A stretch of DNA of 64,000 nt, from NCBI GenBank assembly GCA_003149935.1, contig QAMH01000007.1:168102-232101 (forward strand), written 5' to 3'. A program made the translations under genes and the position numbers. Under the pieces are notes generated by a model. That model saw nothing but the letters and a program-made list of their open reading frames with translations. It searched no databases and was not told the DNA's origin. Shown here piece by piece: positions 48,900-57,947 of the stretch. Origin of the DNA: Coriobacteriia bacterium (GTDB lineage Bacteria; Actinomycetota; Coriobacteriia; Coriobacteriales; QAMH01). The stretch's first letter is position 1. Every line of letters begins with the position of its first letter.

Positions 48900-49529
48900 A
48901 TGGCAAGCGTGCACGTCATCGACCATCCGCTCATCGAGGCAAAGCTCACGCACATGCGCGATCGCGATACGACTTCGCCCGAGTTCAGGATCCTTCTCAA
49001 GGAGATCTCAATCCTCATGGGCTATGAGATTACGCGCGATTTTCCCACCAAGCTGCGTGAGGTTGATACGCCGATTTGCCGCGGTTCCTTTCCCGCTCTC
49101 AAGGACGACTTCTTCACCATCGTGCCCATCTTGCGTGCCGGTCTGGGCATGGTCGATGGCTTGCTTGAGCTCATGCCCTTTGCGCACGTGGGCCATATCG
49201 GCCTCGTGCGAAACGAGCAGACGCATCTGCCGGAGGAGTACTACTACAAGATGCCCGAAGGCTACGAGGACTCCGTCATCATGGTGGTCGATCCCATGCT
49301 TGCTACCGGCGGAAGCGCGGTCGATGCCATTTCCAGTCTGAAGAAACGCGGTTGCAATAACATCCGCCTCGTAAATCTGGTAGCTGCTCCGCAGGGAATC
49401 GAGGCGGTGCGCACAGCGCATCCCGATGTCGACATATACGTTGCCGCTGTGGATGAGGGACTCAACGAGAACGCCTACATCGTGCCCGGCTTGGGCGACG
49501 CGGGCGACCGCATCTTCGGCACGAAATAG
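48900..49529 (+). CDS. upp: uracil phosphoribosyltransferase
   Basis: 209 residues from ATG 48900, which matches the family N-terminus 'VHVIDHPLIEAKLTHMRD'. 'RAGLGMVDGLLELMP', 'VMVVDPMLATGGSA'-type PRPP loop and 'IVPGLGDAGDRIFGTK' at the end are diagnostic. It salvages uracil with PRPP to UMP. A TACAAT box at 48857-48862 in the 136-base gap is a candidate -10. It marks the return to backbone genes after the islands. Confidence 0.95.
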   Translation: MASVHVIDHPLIEAKLTHMRDRDTTSPEFRILLKEISILMGYEITRDFPTKLREVDTPICRGSFPALKDDFFTIVPILRAGLGMVDGLLELMPFAHVGHIGLVRNEQTHLPEEYYYKMPEGYEDSVIMVVDPMLATGGSAVDAISSLKKRGCNNIRLVNLVAAPQGIEAVRTAHPDVDIYVAAVDEGLNENAYIVPGLGDAGDRIFGTK

Positions 49530-49542
49530 AGAGGAAGCCCGT

Positions 49543-49941
49543 ATGGTGCACATGACGGACGATGAATTCGAGGAGCTCGTCCAAGAAGCGCTCGATGATA
49601 TGCCCGAGCAGTTCATGGACGACTTGGAGAACGTTGCCGTGGTCATCGCCGACGAACCGACAGATGAGGAGCTGAGTCGTCTCGATGACGAAGGCCATCC
49701 GGCGGGCGTTCGCTATGGTGGCGAGATACTGGGCCTCTACAGTGGTGTGCCCCTCACCGAGCGTTACTACGATGATTTTGAGGGCGGGTATCCCGATGTC
49801 ATCACTATCTTCAAGGGACCGCACGAGCGTTGCTTCGGCTCGCGTGACACGATTGCCAAGGAAGTGCGCAAGACTGTCATCCACGAAATCGGGCACTACT
49901 TCGGTCTAGATGACGCGCGCCTCCACGAGATGGGGTATTAG
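49543..49941 (+). CDS. zincin-like metallopeptidase family protein
   Basis: 132 residues from ATG 49543 (AGAGGAAG upstream), 13 bases after upp. The N-terminus 'DDEFEELVQEALDDMPEQF' and the C-terminal zinc motif 'VIHEIGHYFGLDDARLHEMGY' (HExxH with a downstream acidic residue) are those of the small actinobacterial metallopeptidase family PF06262. Substrate unknown. Cytoplasmic. Confidence 0.85.
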   Translation: MVHMTDDEFEELVQEALDDMPEQFMDDLENVAVVIADEPTDEELSRLDDEGHPAGVRYGGEILGLYSGVPLTERYYDDFEGGYPDVITIFKGPHERCFGSRDTIAKEVRKTVIHEIGHYFGLDDARLHEMGY

Positions 49942-49951
49942 CGGCTGGTCC

Positions 49952-50908
49952 CTATGCCGTGATGAGCGTGCCGTCCTCGCCGCGCAGGGCCTCGGCCGCG
50001 TGCTCGAGCGAGGCGATGAGGGCACGTCCGCCGGGATGCGCCTCGACGAACTCCACGCAGGCCTGCACCTTGGGCAGCATGCTGCCGGGCGCGAATTGCC
50101 CCTGCTCGATGTACTCGTGCGCCTCGTGCACGGTCATGGTGTCGATTTCCTTTTGTTCGGGCGTATTGAAGTTCAGGCAGACCTTGTTCACCGCCGTGAG
50201 GATGACGAGGAAGTCCGCCCGGAGCTTCCAGGCCAGGATCGAGCTCGTGAGGTCCTTGTCTATGACGGCTTCGACCTCGGTGTAGAGGTCGTCGTTTTCG
50301 ACGACGGGAATGCCGGCACCGCCGCAGGCGACGACGATGTATCCCTCATCCATGAGGTCGCGAATCTGGTCGATCTCGACGATGCGCTGTGGACGGGGAC
50401 TTGCCACGACGCGACGCCAGCCGCGACCAGAATCCTCCTTGACCGGCACGCCTTCGGCTTTGGAGAGCTTCTCCGCCTCGTCCTTGGTCATGAAGGCGCC
50501 GATGGGCTTTTCCAGGTCCTTGAACGCGGGGTCGTCATCGTCCACCACCACATGAGTCACGACGTCGACCACCGAGCGCATGATGTCGAACTCGTGCAGC
50601 TGGTTCATGAGAGCGCAGGTGAGCTGGGCGCCGATATATCCCTGGCTCATGGCGTTGCAATCCTGCAGGGGCATGAAGGGCACGTGGGTTGGATCGTCGT
50701 CATGGGCGACCTCGAAGGCCTGGTTGATGATGCCGACCTGGGGGCCGTTGCCGTGGGTGATGACGACGTTGATGCCCTCCTTGATCATCTTGGCGATGAA
50801 TTTGGCGCTATCGGCGATGTGGCTGCGCTGCTCTTTGGGGTCGTCTCCCAGAGCGTTTCCGCCCAAGGCGATGACGACGCGCTTGCCCATGAGGTCGGTC
50901 TGATTCAT
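49952..50908 (-). CDS. arcC: carbamate kinase
   Basis: 318 residues. 'VVIALGGNALGDDP', 'VVITHGNGPQVGIINQAFE', 'EDSGRGWRRVVASPRPQRIVE' and 'VACGGAGIPVVEN' are the signature blocks of ArcC. It transfers phosphate from carbamoyl phosphate to ADP, giving ATP at the end of arginine or purine/agmatine breakdown. No arcA/arcB is adjacent, so the source of carbamoyl phosphate is elsewhere. GAGAGGGG ribosome site on the minus strand. Confidence 0.94.
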   Translation of the reverse strand: MNQTDLMGKRVVIALGGNALGDDPKEQRSHIADSAKFIAKMIKEGINVVITHGNGPQVGIINQAFEVAHDDDPTHVPFMPLQDCNAMSQGYIGAQLTCALMNQLHEFDIMRSVVDVVTHVVVDDDDPAFKDLEKPIGAFMTKDEAEKLSKAEGVPVKEDSGRGWRRVVASPRPQRIVEIDQIRDLMDEGYIVVACGGAGIPVVENDDLYTEVEAVIDKDLTSSILAWKLRADFLVILTAVNKVCLNFNTPEQKEIDTMTVHEAHEYIEQGQFAPGSMLPKVQACVEFVEAHPGGRALIASLEHAAEALRGEDGTLITA

Positions 50909-50962
50909 GATGCACCCCTCTCTGAGGTGAATTAGCCTCTAAAAAATATACTCCATTCTCCT

Positions 50963-50984
50963 TGTCATTTCGACCGGAGGGGCC
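50963..50984. repeat. TGTCATTTCGA-family repeat, single unit
   Basis: TGTCATTTCGACCGGAG (50963-50979) is the exact reverse complement of 15770-15786. Confidence 0.8.
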
Positions 50985-50999
50985 GATTATTCCCGCTTA

Positions 51000-51034
51000 T
51001 TGACAGGTGCAACCGGCGGTTGCGGCCGATAAAA
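51000..51034 (+). promoter_or_regulatory. dyad between promoter-like boxes upstream of the XRE gene
   Basis: TTGACA (51000-51005) is followed by the perfect inverted repeat GCAACC-GGC-GGTTGC (51009-51023) and TAAAAT (51030-51035 region). The 24-base spacing is too long for a standard promoter, so the dyad may be the regulator's operator that alters spacing or blocks RNA polymerase. Confidence 0.4.
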
Positions 51035-51130
51035 TGCAAATTGACTACGAGAGATGCTAGTGCAACCAAGGCGTAAACCGTATGTTTGGCGAGAGGAAAA
51101 CGCATGACACCAAAACGAAGGGAACCACGC

Positions 51131-51817
51131 ATGAACGTCGAAATCGCGCAGCGTCTTGCAGCCATGCGTCGCGAGAAGGGCTATAGCCAAGAGGAGCTTG
51201 CCAACAGACTCGGGCTCTCGCGCCAGGCCGTTTCGAAATGGGAGCGAGCCGAATCATCGCCCGACACGGGGAACCTTATCGCGTTGGCCGATCTCTACGG
51301 CGTGACGCTCGATGAGCTCGTACGCGTAGATGTCGACATCGCCGACGATGTCCGCTTCGAGGAGGCGGATAAGGAAACGACGGTCGAAGTGACCGCCGAG
51401 ACGATTACGGCGGCAGCCGAAAGCGCGGCAGCAACAGCTGCCCGTGCCGAGGCAGCTGCACGTGTGCACGAGCTGAAGGATGAACTGAAAGACGCTGTGG
51501 CGCAGGCAGCGGCCGATGCGCAACCCAAAGCGCCCGATACGCCACAGCCGCCACCGCCCGACCCAAAGACGCGCTATGCACCGCAGGCTCCAGAAGGTCC
51601 GCAAACATCCGGACACCCTGCACGCAGCCCCTGGGCGACCTTTCCGTACCCTATCGCCTGCGTAATCATCTACTTGATCATGGGCTTCGTTTTTGGCTGG
51701 TGGCATCCTGGCTGGGTAGTCTTTCTCACCATTCCCATCTACTACTGGATAGTGCGTGTTGTCGAGTATGACCCCAATTGGCGTGCGTCCCATGATGACA
51801 CGTCTTCGAGGGGTTGA
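51131..51817 (+). CDS. XRE family regulator with C-terminal membrane segments
   Basis: 228 residues from ATG 51131 (GAAGGG upstream); ATG 51104 with GAGAGG is a good alternative. The helix-turn-helix 'LAAMRREKGYSQEELANRLGLSRQAVSKWERAESSPD' region is of the common Gram-positive XRE type. An Ala/Glu-rich coiled-coil stretch, a Pro-rich linker and two membrane helices near the C-terminus ('CVIIYLIMGFVFGWW') follow. It is thus a membrane-bound regulator coupled to the DUF4097 gene, a pairing that suggests envelope-stress sensing. Confidence 0.8.
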   Translation: MNVEIAQRLAAMRREKGYSQEELANRLGLSRQAVSKWERAESSPDTGNLIALADLYGVTLDELVRVDVDIADDVRFEEADKETTVEVTAETITAAAESAAATAARAEAAARVHELKDELKDAVAQAAADAQPKAPDTPQPPPPDPKTRYAPQAPEGPQTSGHPARSPWATFPYPIACVIIYLIMGFVFGWWHPGWVVFLTIPIYYWIVRVVEYDPNWRASHDDTSSRG

Positions 51818-51822
51818 TGATC

Positions 51823-52734
51823 ATGACACGATTGACCAATGCCTCATATGTGAAGATAGGCCTTCTTGTGCTCCTGGCCATCGTGCTGTGCGGTGGTATC
51901 GTTAGTTGCTCCGCGCGTTGCACGCCAAGCTACGACTTCGACTATTCCTACGACGATGTCACCATGCGCGAGACTGGCGCGGGCTCCGTCGCTGGCGCGA
52001 ATGTCCAAAACGTCGCCATCGCCTGGGCAGCTGGCTCTGCGATCGTCACCGTTTGCGACGATGCCGAGACGAATGGCGAGGTGGTCTTTACCGAGACGGG
52101 TTCGGCCGTACGTAGCCACCCTCTGCGTTGGACCTGCGAGAACGGTACGCTCTATATCAGTTACGACAGCCTGAAAAACGGCATCTTCGGTTGTTCGAGC
52201 TTTGGCTCCAAGCAGCTTGAGGTTAAGATTCCGCGTAGCGTCGCGCAGACGCTCGGTCGTTTCGAGCTCGATGTTGCCTCGGGTGATTACACGGTCGAGG
52301 GGCTGACGTGTCAGACCGTGAAACTCGGCGTCGCTTCCGGCACCGTTGAGGCGACCGATGTGGTCGTTCAGAATCTCAAGGCCGACATTGCGAGCGGACG
52401 CGTTGCCCTGACCGGTGATCTTACCGATATGCTTGATTTGAAGATGGCCAGCGGCGATGCCAGCATTTTGACTGGGCAGTGTCCCAAGAGCGGAAAGCTG
52501 GATATCGCGAGCGGGTCGGTAAATGTTGCGCTCCCAAGTCAGAGCGCTTTCGAGCTCTCCTACGACGCCCTATCGGGTCGTGTTGACAGTGATTTTTCCG
52601 TGCGGTCGGGCACGCCCTATGCCGGGCCGCCCGACTCAAACGGAAGCACTGTCTACGGTGATGCGAATGCCGAGGTCACGGGGCGCTTTGACGTGGATAT
52701 GGCGAGCGGAAACCTTGCCTTCCACAAGATGTAG
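51823..52734 (+). CDS. DUF4097-type beta-repeat membrane protein
   Basis: 303 residues from ATG 51823 (GAGGGG nine bases upstream; ATG 51817 overlaps the previous stop). An N-terminal helix with 'GGIVSCSARC' could be a signal anchor or lipobox-like site. The rest is the parallel beta repeat of DUF4097/LiaF-like proteins, with the recurring phrase 'ASG' ('LDVASGDYTVEG', 'VASGTVEATD', 'IASGRVALTG', 'MASGDASILTG'). Such proteins act with adjacent regulators in envelope stress, so it is probably the extracytoplasmic part of the XRE switch. Confidence 0.78.
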   Translation: MTRLTNASYVKIGLLVLLAIVLCGGIVSCSARCTPSYDFDYSYDDVTMRETGAGSVAGANVQNVAIAWAAGSAIVTVCDDAETNGEVVFTETGSAVRSHPLRWTCENGTLYISYDSLKNGIFGCSSFGSKQLEVKIPRSVAQTLGRFELDVASGDYTVEGLTCQTVKLGVASGTVEATDVVVQNLKADIASGRVALTGDLTDMLDLKMASGDASILTGQCPKSGKLDIASGSVNVALPSQSAFELSYDALSGRVDSDFSVRSGTPYAGPPDSNGSTVYGDANAEVTGRFDVDMASGNLAFHKM

Positions 52735-52744
52735 CGCCGACGCG

Positions 52745-54322
52745 CTAGAAATCGATGCCGTGCCAGCCGATGCCCTCGTCGCGCCAACCCATGTCGATGA
52801 GAACGTCGCGCTCGCCCCAATCCGTCGTGTAGTGATGATTGTTCGAGAAGGCGTTGGGATTGTATACGCGATAAACCGGCACGCGTTGCTCGGTGTCGGC
52901 GTACCAGCCAACGCCTTCGTCGTTCCATCCCGCATATATGAGGACGGCGCGTTCGATTTCGCTTGTCGTGTAGTGATGCTCGCCCGCATTGGGATTGTAG
53001 AGGCGGAATACAGGGGTGCCCCATGAGGGAGCGATCCATGCAATGCCTTCGGGCTTCCAGCCGCGCCACATGAGGTCGTTGCGCTCTTCGACGCTCGCCG
53101 TATAGAAGTGCTCGCCACTATTGGGGTTGTACATGCGGTACATGGTTTGACCCTGATCCGTTGGATTGGGGCCTGGCTGCGGTTCGGGATCGGGAGTCGG
53201 TTCGGGATCTGGCGTAGGGTCAGGCTTGGGTTCCGGCTCGGGATCGGGTTTGGGGTCGGGCTTGGGTTCCGGCTCCGGGTCGGGCTTGACGGCAGTGGGG
53301 TCAGGAGCAACCGTGAACTTCGCGCTTGCCGAGCCGGTGATGGAGACAATGTCAATGGCGTGCTCGCCCTCGGTCAGCGTCTGGAGGTACGAGGGCTTGA
53401 GTGCGACGATTGTCGAGCCTTCGGTAACCTCGTAATTTGCGGCATCAACGGAGGTGTCGTCAATCCTCACGCCCTCGAAGAGCAGGATATTTGCATCCGA
53501 GCGAAGCGAGAAGCCGTCCTTGGAGCCTTTCGTCCAGGTGACCGCCACCTCGTCGGTGATGACGGGAGCCTCGACCGCGGGCTTGAGGTTGGTATATGTG
53601 TCTGCAATACCTTGGCGGTCGGTGTAAATCTGCTCCGAGGAGTAGGTTTCGCCTGTTGTTGCAGATTGCCATTCGCTTTCCGGGAGCTTGCCCTCCTCGC
53701 TCGTGAAGCGGAACTTGTCGCCAAGCTTTACACGGACGAGGGAATTGCAGTTGGAGAAGACGCCTCTCATATCCGAACATGCGCTCGTATCAAAACTTGA
53801 CAGGTCAACGGCGACAAGGGAGGTACAGCCAGCGAACATGCCGCCCATGCGCATAAGATTTGAGGTGTCAAACGATGAGAGGTCAACCATGAGCAGAGAG
53901 CTGCAAGCGGAGAACATGCTGCTCATGTTGGATGTCTCTGAAGTGTCGAGATTAGATAGGTCGACGGTGACGAGTGACGAGCATCCGCGGAACATGCCAC
54001 CTAGGCTACCGGCGTAGATGCCATCGGCAAGCTCGACGCTCGTGATGCTAGCAGCCTGCGCTTGCCATGGTGCATTGCCGGAGATGCTCAGCGTGCCGCT
54101 CTCCCCGTTGACAGGCCAAATCTTCAGTTTGCCTGTGTCATCGATTTGCCAGAGAAGGTCGCCGTAGGCCTGGGCGTCGGTTGCCTCCTGGGCAATGAGC
54201 GGCGTGTCCTGGCTGACGGCCTGCCCGGGCGTTGCCAATGCCGCCGCCGGCACGAAGGCCGTTGCTAGCGCCAATGCAAGAACATATGCTCCAATTCTTT
54301 TTAACATGCCCATACGTATCAT
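52745..54322 (-). CDS. BspA-type surface protein with DUF285 repeats and three DUF5648-type repeats
   Basis: 525 residues. Signal peptide to about residue 30 ('FVPAAALATPGQA'). Four DUF285 leucine-rich repeats ('GMFRGCSSLVTVDLSNLDTS' type) cover about 100-205. An Ig/X2-like domain follows (about 255-345, 'EGSTIVALKPSYLQTLTEGE'), then a Pro-Glu/Asp linker. Three C-terminal repeats of about 45 residues close the protein ('YRMYNPNSGEHFYT', 'FRLYNPNAGEHHYT', 'YRVYNPNAFSNNHHYT'). There is no sorting signal, so the repeats may bind the wall. A shorter paralogue of the next gene. Confidence 0.8.
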   Translation of the reverse strand: MIRMGMLKRIGAYVLALALATAFVPAAALATPGQAVSQDTPLIAQEATDAQAYGDLLWQIDDTGKLKIWPVNGESGTLSISGNAPWQAQAASITSVELADGIYAGSLGGMFRGCSSLVTVDLSNLDTSETSNMSSMFSACSSLLMVDLSSFDTSNLMRMGGMFAGCTSLVAVDLSSFDTSACSDMRGVFSNCNSLVRVKLGDKFRFTSEEGKLPESEWQSATTGETYSSEQIYTDRQGIADTYTNLKPAVEAPVITDEVAVTWTKGSKDGFSLRSDANILLFEGVRIDDTSVDAANYEVTEGSTIVALKPSYLQTLTEGEHAIDIVSITGSASAKFTVAPDPTAVKPDPEPEPKPDPKPDPEPEPKPDPTPDPEPTPDPEPQPGPNPTDQGQTMYRMYNPNSGEHFYTASVEERNDLMWRGWKPEGIAWIAPSWGTPVFRLYNPNAGEHHYTTSEIERAVLIYAGWNDEGVGWYADTEQRVPVYRVYNPNAFSNNHHYTTDWGERDVLIDMGWRDEGIGWHGIDF

Positions 54323-54351
54323 CTGCTCCTTTTGCCGATGAAACCCGAAGA

Positions 54352-54405
54352 TCGAGATTTCCCGACTCTACTTACTTTGCTCGCTTCGCTCGAAATGACA
54401 AGGAG
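54352..54405. repeat. TGTCATTTCGA-family repeat between the BspA-type genes
   Basis: CGCTTCGCTCGAAATGACA (54382-54400) is the exact reverse complement of 15657-15675, and GAGATTTCCCGACTC at its left resembles the rest of that unit. Confidence 0.8.
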
Positions 54406-54413
54406 ACCCTCCA

Positions 54414-57400
54414 TCATCGACTGATGCCATGCCAGCCAATGCCCTCGTCCTGCCAACCGATGGATAGCAGGATGTCACGCTCGCCGATATCCGTCGTGTA
54501 GTGGTGGTTATTCGAAAAGGCATTGGGATTGTATAGGCGATACAGTGGCGTGCGATATGCGGTATCGGAGTACCAGCCGATGCCCTCGTCATTCCAGCCT
54601 GCCCAGATGAGGGAGTCGCGCTCTTCGACCGAAAGCGTGTAGTGGTGCTCGCCAGCGTACGGGTTGTAGAGACGATAGACGGGATCACCCCATGCCGGAG
54701 CGGTCCAGCCCACGTCCTCGCCGCGCCATCCGCACCAGATGAGGTGGTCTCGTTCCTCGATGCTCGACGTGTAGAAATGCTCGCCGGAATTGGGGTTATA
54801 GAGGCGATACATCGGATAGCCCACGTTGCTTGGCGGCTGCCAAGGATCATCAGGGCCAGATGGGTTATCCGGTCCCGGCGGAGTTGGACCGGGATCATCG
54901 GGATTATCGGGGCCCGGTGGGGTCGGGTCGTCGGGTCCCGGGTTGACGCTTGGGTCGTCACCAACCGTGAAGGTCGTGCTTGCAGTGCCCGTGGCCGAGA
55001 CGATCTCGAGCGCGTGCTTGCCATTGGGAAGCGAGGCAAGGTAGTCGCGCTTGAGGGTGACGATGGTCGACCCCTCGCGCAAATCATACTTGCTCGATTC
55101 GATCACTTTACCATCGACTTTTACATGCGTGAAAATGATAAGAGGTGCGCTCGAGCGGAACTCCGCCCCGCTTGTCATGCCCCGATGCCAGCTTGCGTTC
55201 GCGCCAGCTGTGATTGTGGGGACTTCGTCCTTGATGTCGTGGCGCTTGGCGTAGGTGTCCGCGATGCCCTTGCATTCGGTGGCGATTTGATGCGAGCTAT
55301 AGATCTTCTGCGTGGTTGCCGCCTGCCAGAACGCCTTGGGAAGCTCGCTTGCTGTTCCCACAAAGACGAACTTCTCGCCCAGGGTCAGCTTGTCGAGCGC
55401 CTCGCACCCTTCGAAAATGCTGTCCATGACGGTGACCTTGGAGCTATCGATGCTCGAAAGGTCAAGTTCCGCGAGCTTGGAGCAGCCGGAGAATAGCGCG
55501 CCCATGTCCGTAACGCCGGGGGTGGCCACGTCGGTAAGATCGATTGAGGTCAACTGCAGGCAGTCCGAGAACATGCCATGCAAGGAGGTGAGCTTTGTCG
55601 TGTCGATGCCAGTAAGCGTAGCCGACTCAAGGGCGGAGCAGCCTGCGAACATGGAGCCCATGCTCTCGACGTTTGCTGTGTCGATGGTGGAAAGGTCGAT
55701 GGAGGGAAGCGAGCTGCATCCTTTGAACATCGAGTCCATGTTCGTCACGTTGGCAGTCTTGAAGCCTGTGAGGTCGGCAGAACGCAGCCCCGAACATTCC
55801 TCGAACAGGCTACTCATGTCACGGACGTAGACGGTGTTGATGTCGGCCAAGCCGAGGGACTCGACCGATTCCAGCGCTGCGCATCCTTTGAACATCGAGT
55901 TCATGTTCGACAAGCTCGAAGTGTCCAGTCCGGAAAGCGACGACGCACGGAGGCTCACACAGCCCTCGAACATTGAGCTCGTATCCGAAACGCCGTCAAG
56001 ATTGATATGCGTGACTCCTGATGCGTCAACCGAGGGCAGACGCGTGCATCCTTTGAACATGGCGTTCATGTTCCTGAGATACGTCGTGTCGGCATCGCTG
56101 GCGAAGATGAGTGATGCGAAGGCGCTGCACCCCTCGAACATCGAGCTTACGTCCATGGCTCGCGCAAGGTTGTTGTGCGAGAGGTCAAGCCCGCTGAGTG
56201 AAGTGCATCCCTTGAACATGGCATTCATGTTCGACGCACTGCTCGTGTCAAGGCCCGCGATGTCGACGGCGGAGAGCGAGGTGCATCCCTCGAACATCGA
56301 GCTCATGTCCGTTACACCCGAAGTGGCGACTCCTGCAAAACTCAGGGTCCTGAGCGAGGTGCAGCCTTTGAGCATGCCGCTTGTGCTCTTTGCAGCTGGC
56401 ACGTTGAGGTTCGAAATATTCAGCGACATGAGCGAGGTACAGCCTTCGCACAGGCTTTCGAGGCTCGTTGCCTCCGGGATGTTCAAGCCGGAAAGACTAA
56501 GGGTGGCAATCGAGGAGCAATCCTTGAACATGCGAGCCATGTTTCCCACGCTCGCCATGTTGAAACTTGCCAGCTCGACCGAAGTGAGTGCCGTGCATCC
56601 CTCGAACATCGAGCTCGTGTCGATGATGTTCGCGGTGCTCAAGTTGGGCAACATGAGCGAGCTGAGCGATGAGCAGCCCTTGAACATGGAGTTCACGAGG
56701 GTGAGCTGGGAGGCGCCGAAACCGGAGAGGTCGAGCTGCGTGAGCTTGGCGCATCCCTCGAACATCGAGCTCATGTATACGGCAGCCGAGGTCGAGAGGC
56801 CGCGGACGTCGAGCCTTGGAAGCGAAGCGCAGCCCGCGAACATGCGCGCCATGTTTGATATGCCCGAGGTGTTGAGATTCGAGATATTGAGCGAGGTAAG
56901 CGAGGCGCAGCCATCGAACATGGCTTCCATGTCCGAGACGCGCGTCGTGTCGAAGTGCGAGAGGTCGAGCTGCGTGAGCTTCGCGCAACCCCTGAACATC
57001 GAACCCATTTCAAGGACTTTTGCGGTATCGAAGTTCGAGATATCGAGTGTGGCCAGGGAGGCGCACCCGTCAAAGAGATTTGCCATGCACGTGACGAAGG
57101 ACGTGTCGAGGTTGGAAAGGTCTAGCGTCGTGAGCGAGGAACAGCCAGCGAAGGTGGAGCGCATGCTGGTGGGGTTGGCACCCGCCAGGCCCGACAGATC
57201 GAGGGACTCGAGGGCGGCGCAGCCCTCGAACATCGAGTTCATGTACTTTGTGTTTTGAGCATGGAATCCGCCAAGATCGAGTGACGCAAGTGAGGTGCAG
57301 TCTTTGAACATGTCACTCGTGGCGCTGATGTTCTGCAGGTCATGGGTGGAGAGATCGATTGACTCGAGTGATGAGCAGCCTGAAAACATGCCGTCCGTCG

Positions 57401-57818
57401 CCCACGCACTAGACGTATCGAGTCCCGATAGGTCAATGGACGTCATGGCCGAGCAGCCAGCAAATAGCCCCCGAACCCTACCCTCGGTTTTGACGCCGGG
57501 TTCGATGACGGCAGAGGTGATCTTGGCGGCGTGTGCCCTCCAAGGTGAGATCTCAGTCCAAGGCGCAGTTCCATCCATCTCCCCCAGCGTGCCGCTATCA
57601 CCGCTCGTGGGGCGGATGGTGAGCTTGCCCGAGCCGTCGATGACCCACGAGCATGTCCCGCTCGTACCCCGGGCGATGTCGGCGGCCTGTGCGGTGAGCG
57701 GAGCGTCCTGGGTGGGCGCAGCAATGGCTGTCACCGGCATAAATGCGGTGATGAGGGCAATGGAAGCGAAGGCTGCGATGATCCTCCGCATGGTTGTCAT
57801 GATGTGGCTCGTGGGCAT
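54414..57818 (-). CDS. large BspA-type surface protein, about 27 DUF285 repeats
   Basis: 1134 residues with GGAGG seven bases before ATG 57818. Signal peptide to about residue 35. Residues about 95-830 hold about 27 repeats of 24-25 residues of the form 'MFEGCTSLxxxDLSxxDTSxV', the DUF285/BspA leucine-rich type. An X2-like domain, a Gly-Pro-Asp linker and three DUF5648-type repeats follow, nearly the same as in the paralogue at 52745. BspA proteins bind fibronectin and epithelial cells in oral anaerobes, so an adhesin is likely. Repeat number suggests expansion by recombination. Confidence 0.85.
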   Translation of the reverse strand: MPTSHIMTTMRRIIAAFASIALITAFMPVTAIAAPTQDAPLTAQAADIARGTSGTCSWVIDGSGKLTIRPTSGDSGTLGEMDGTAPWTEISPWRAHAAKITSAVIEPGVKTEGRVRGLFAGCSAMTSIDLSGLDTSSAWATDGMFSGCSSLESIDLSTHDLQNISATSDMFKDCTSLASLDLGGFHAQNTKYMNSMFEGCAALESLDLSGLAGANPTSMRSTFAGCSSLTTLDLSNLDTSFVTCMANLFDGCASLATLDISNFDTAKVLEMGSMFRGCAKLTQLDLSHFDTTRVSDMEAMFDGCASLTSLNISNLNTSGISNMARMFAGCASLPRLDVRGLSTSAAVYMSSMFEGCAKLTQLDLSGFGASQLTLVNSMFKGCSSLSSLMLPNLSTANIIDTSSMFEGCTALTSVELASFNMASVGNMARMFKDCSSIATLSLSGLNIPEATSLESLCEGCTSLMSLNISNLNVPAAKSTSGMLKGCTSLRTLSFAGVATSGVTDMSSMFEGCTSLSAVDIAGLDTSSASNMNAMFKGCTSLSGLDLSHNNLARAMDVSSMFEGCSAFASLIFASDADTTYLRNMNAMFKGCTRLPSVDASGVTHINLDGVSDTSSMFEGCVSLRASSLSGLDTSSLSNMNSMFKGCAALESVESLGLADINTVYVRDMSSLFEECSGLRSADLTGFKTANVTNMDSMFKGCSSLPSIDLSTIDTANVESMGSMFAGCSALESATLTGIDTTKLTSLHGMFSDCLQLTSIDLTDVATPGVTDMGALFSGCSKLAELDLSSIDSSKVTVMDSIFEGCEALDKLTLGEKFVFVGTASELPKAFWQAATTQKIYSSHQIATECKGIADTYAKRHDIKDEVPTITAGANASWHRGMTSGAEFRSSAPLIIFTHVKVDGKVIESSKYDLREGSTIVTLKRDYLASLPNGKHALEIVSATGTASTTFTVGDDPSVNPGPDDPTPPGPDNPDDPGPTPPGPDNPSGPDDPWQPPSNVGYPMYRLYNPNSGEHFYTSSIEERDHLIWCGWRGEDVGWTAPAWGDPVYRLYNPYAGEHHYTLSVEERDSLIWAGWNDEGIGWYSDTAYRTPLYRLYNPNAFSNNHHYTTDIGERDILLSIGWQDEGIGWHGISR

Positions 57819-57947
57819 TGCCGAACCTCCTCATGGTGCAGTAGTCCGAGAGGAGATATTGTACGCCCGATTTGCCCGTCATGCGGGAGCTATTGCCCGA
57901 CCGTGCGCAAGTGCTAGGTGGAGGGATATTGTGCTATCCTATGGCCC

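Noticed and set aside
55834..57258. 474-codon plus-strand frame opposite the large BspA-type gene
   Set aside because: Repetitive shadow created by the DUF285 repeats on the other strand.
52745..57818. Tandem DNA repeats of the BspA region as a CRISPR array
   Set aside because: The repeats are in-frame 24-25 residue protein repeats with degenerate sequence and no spacers; no cas genes are present.
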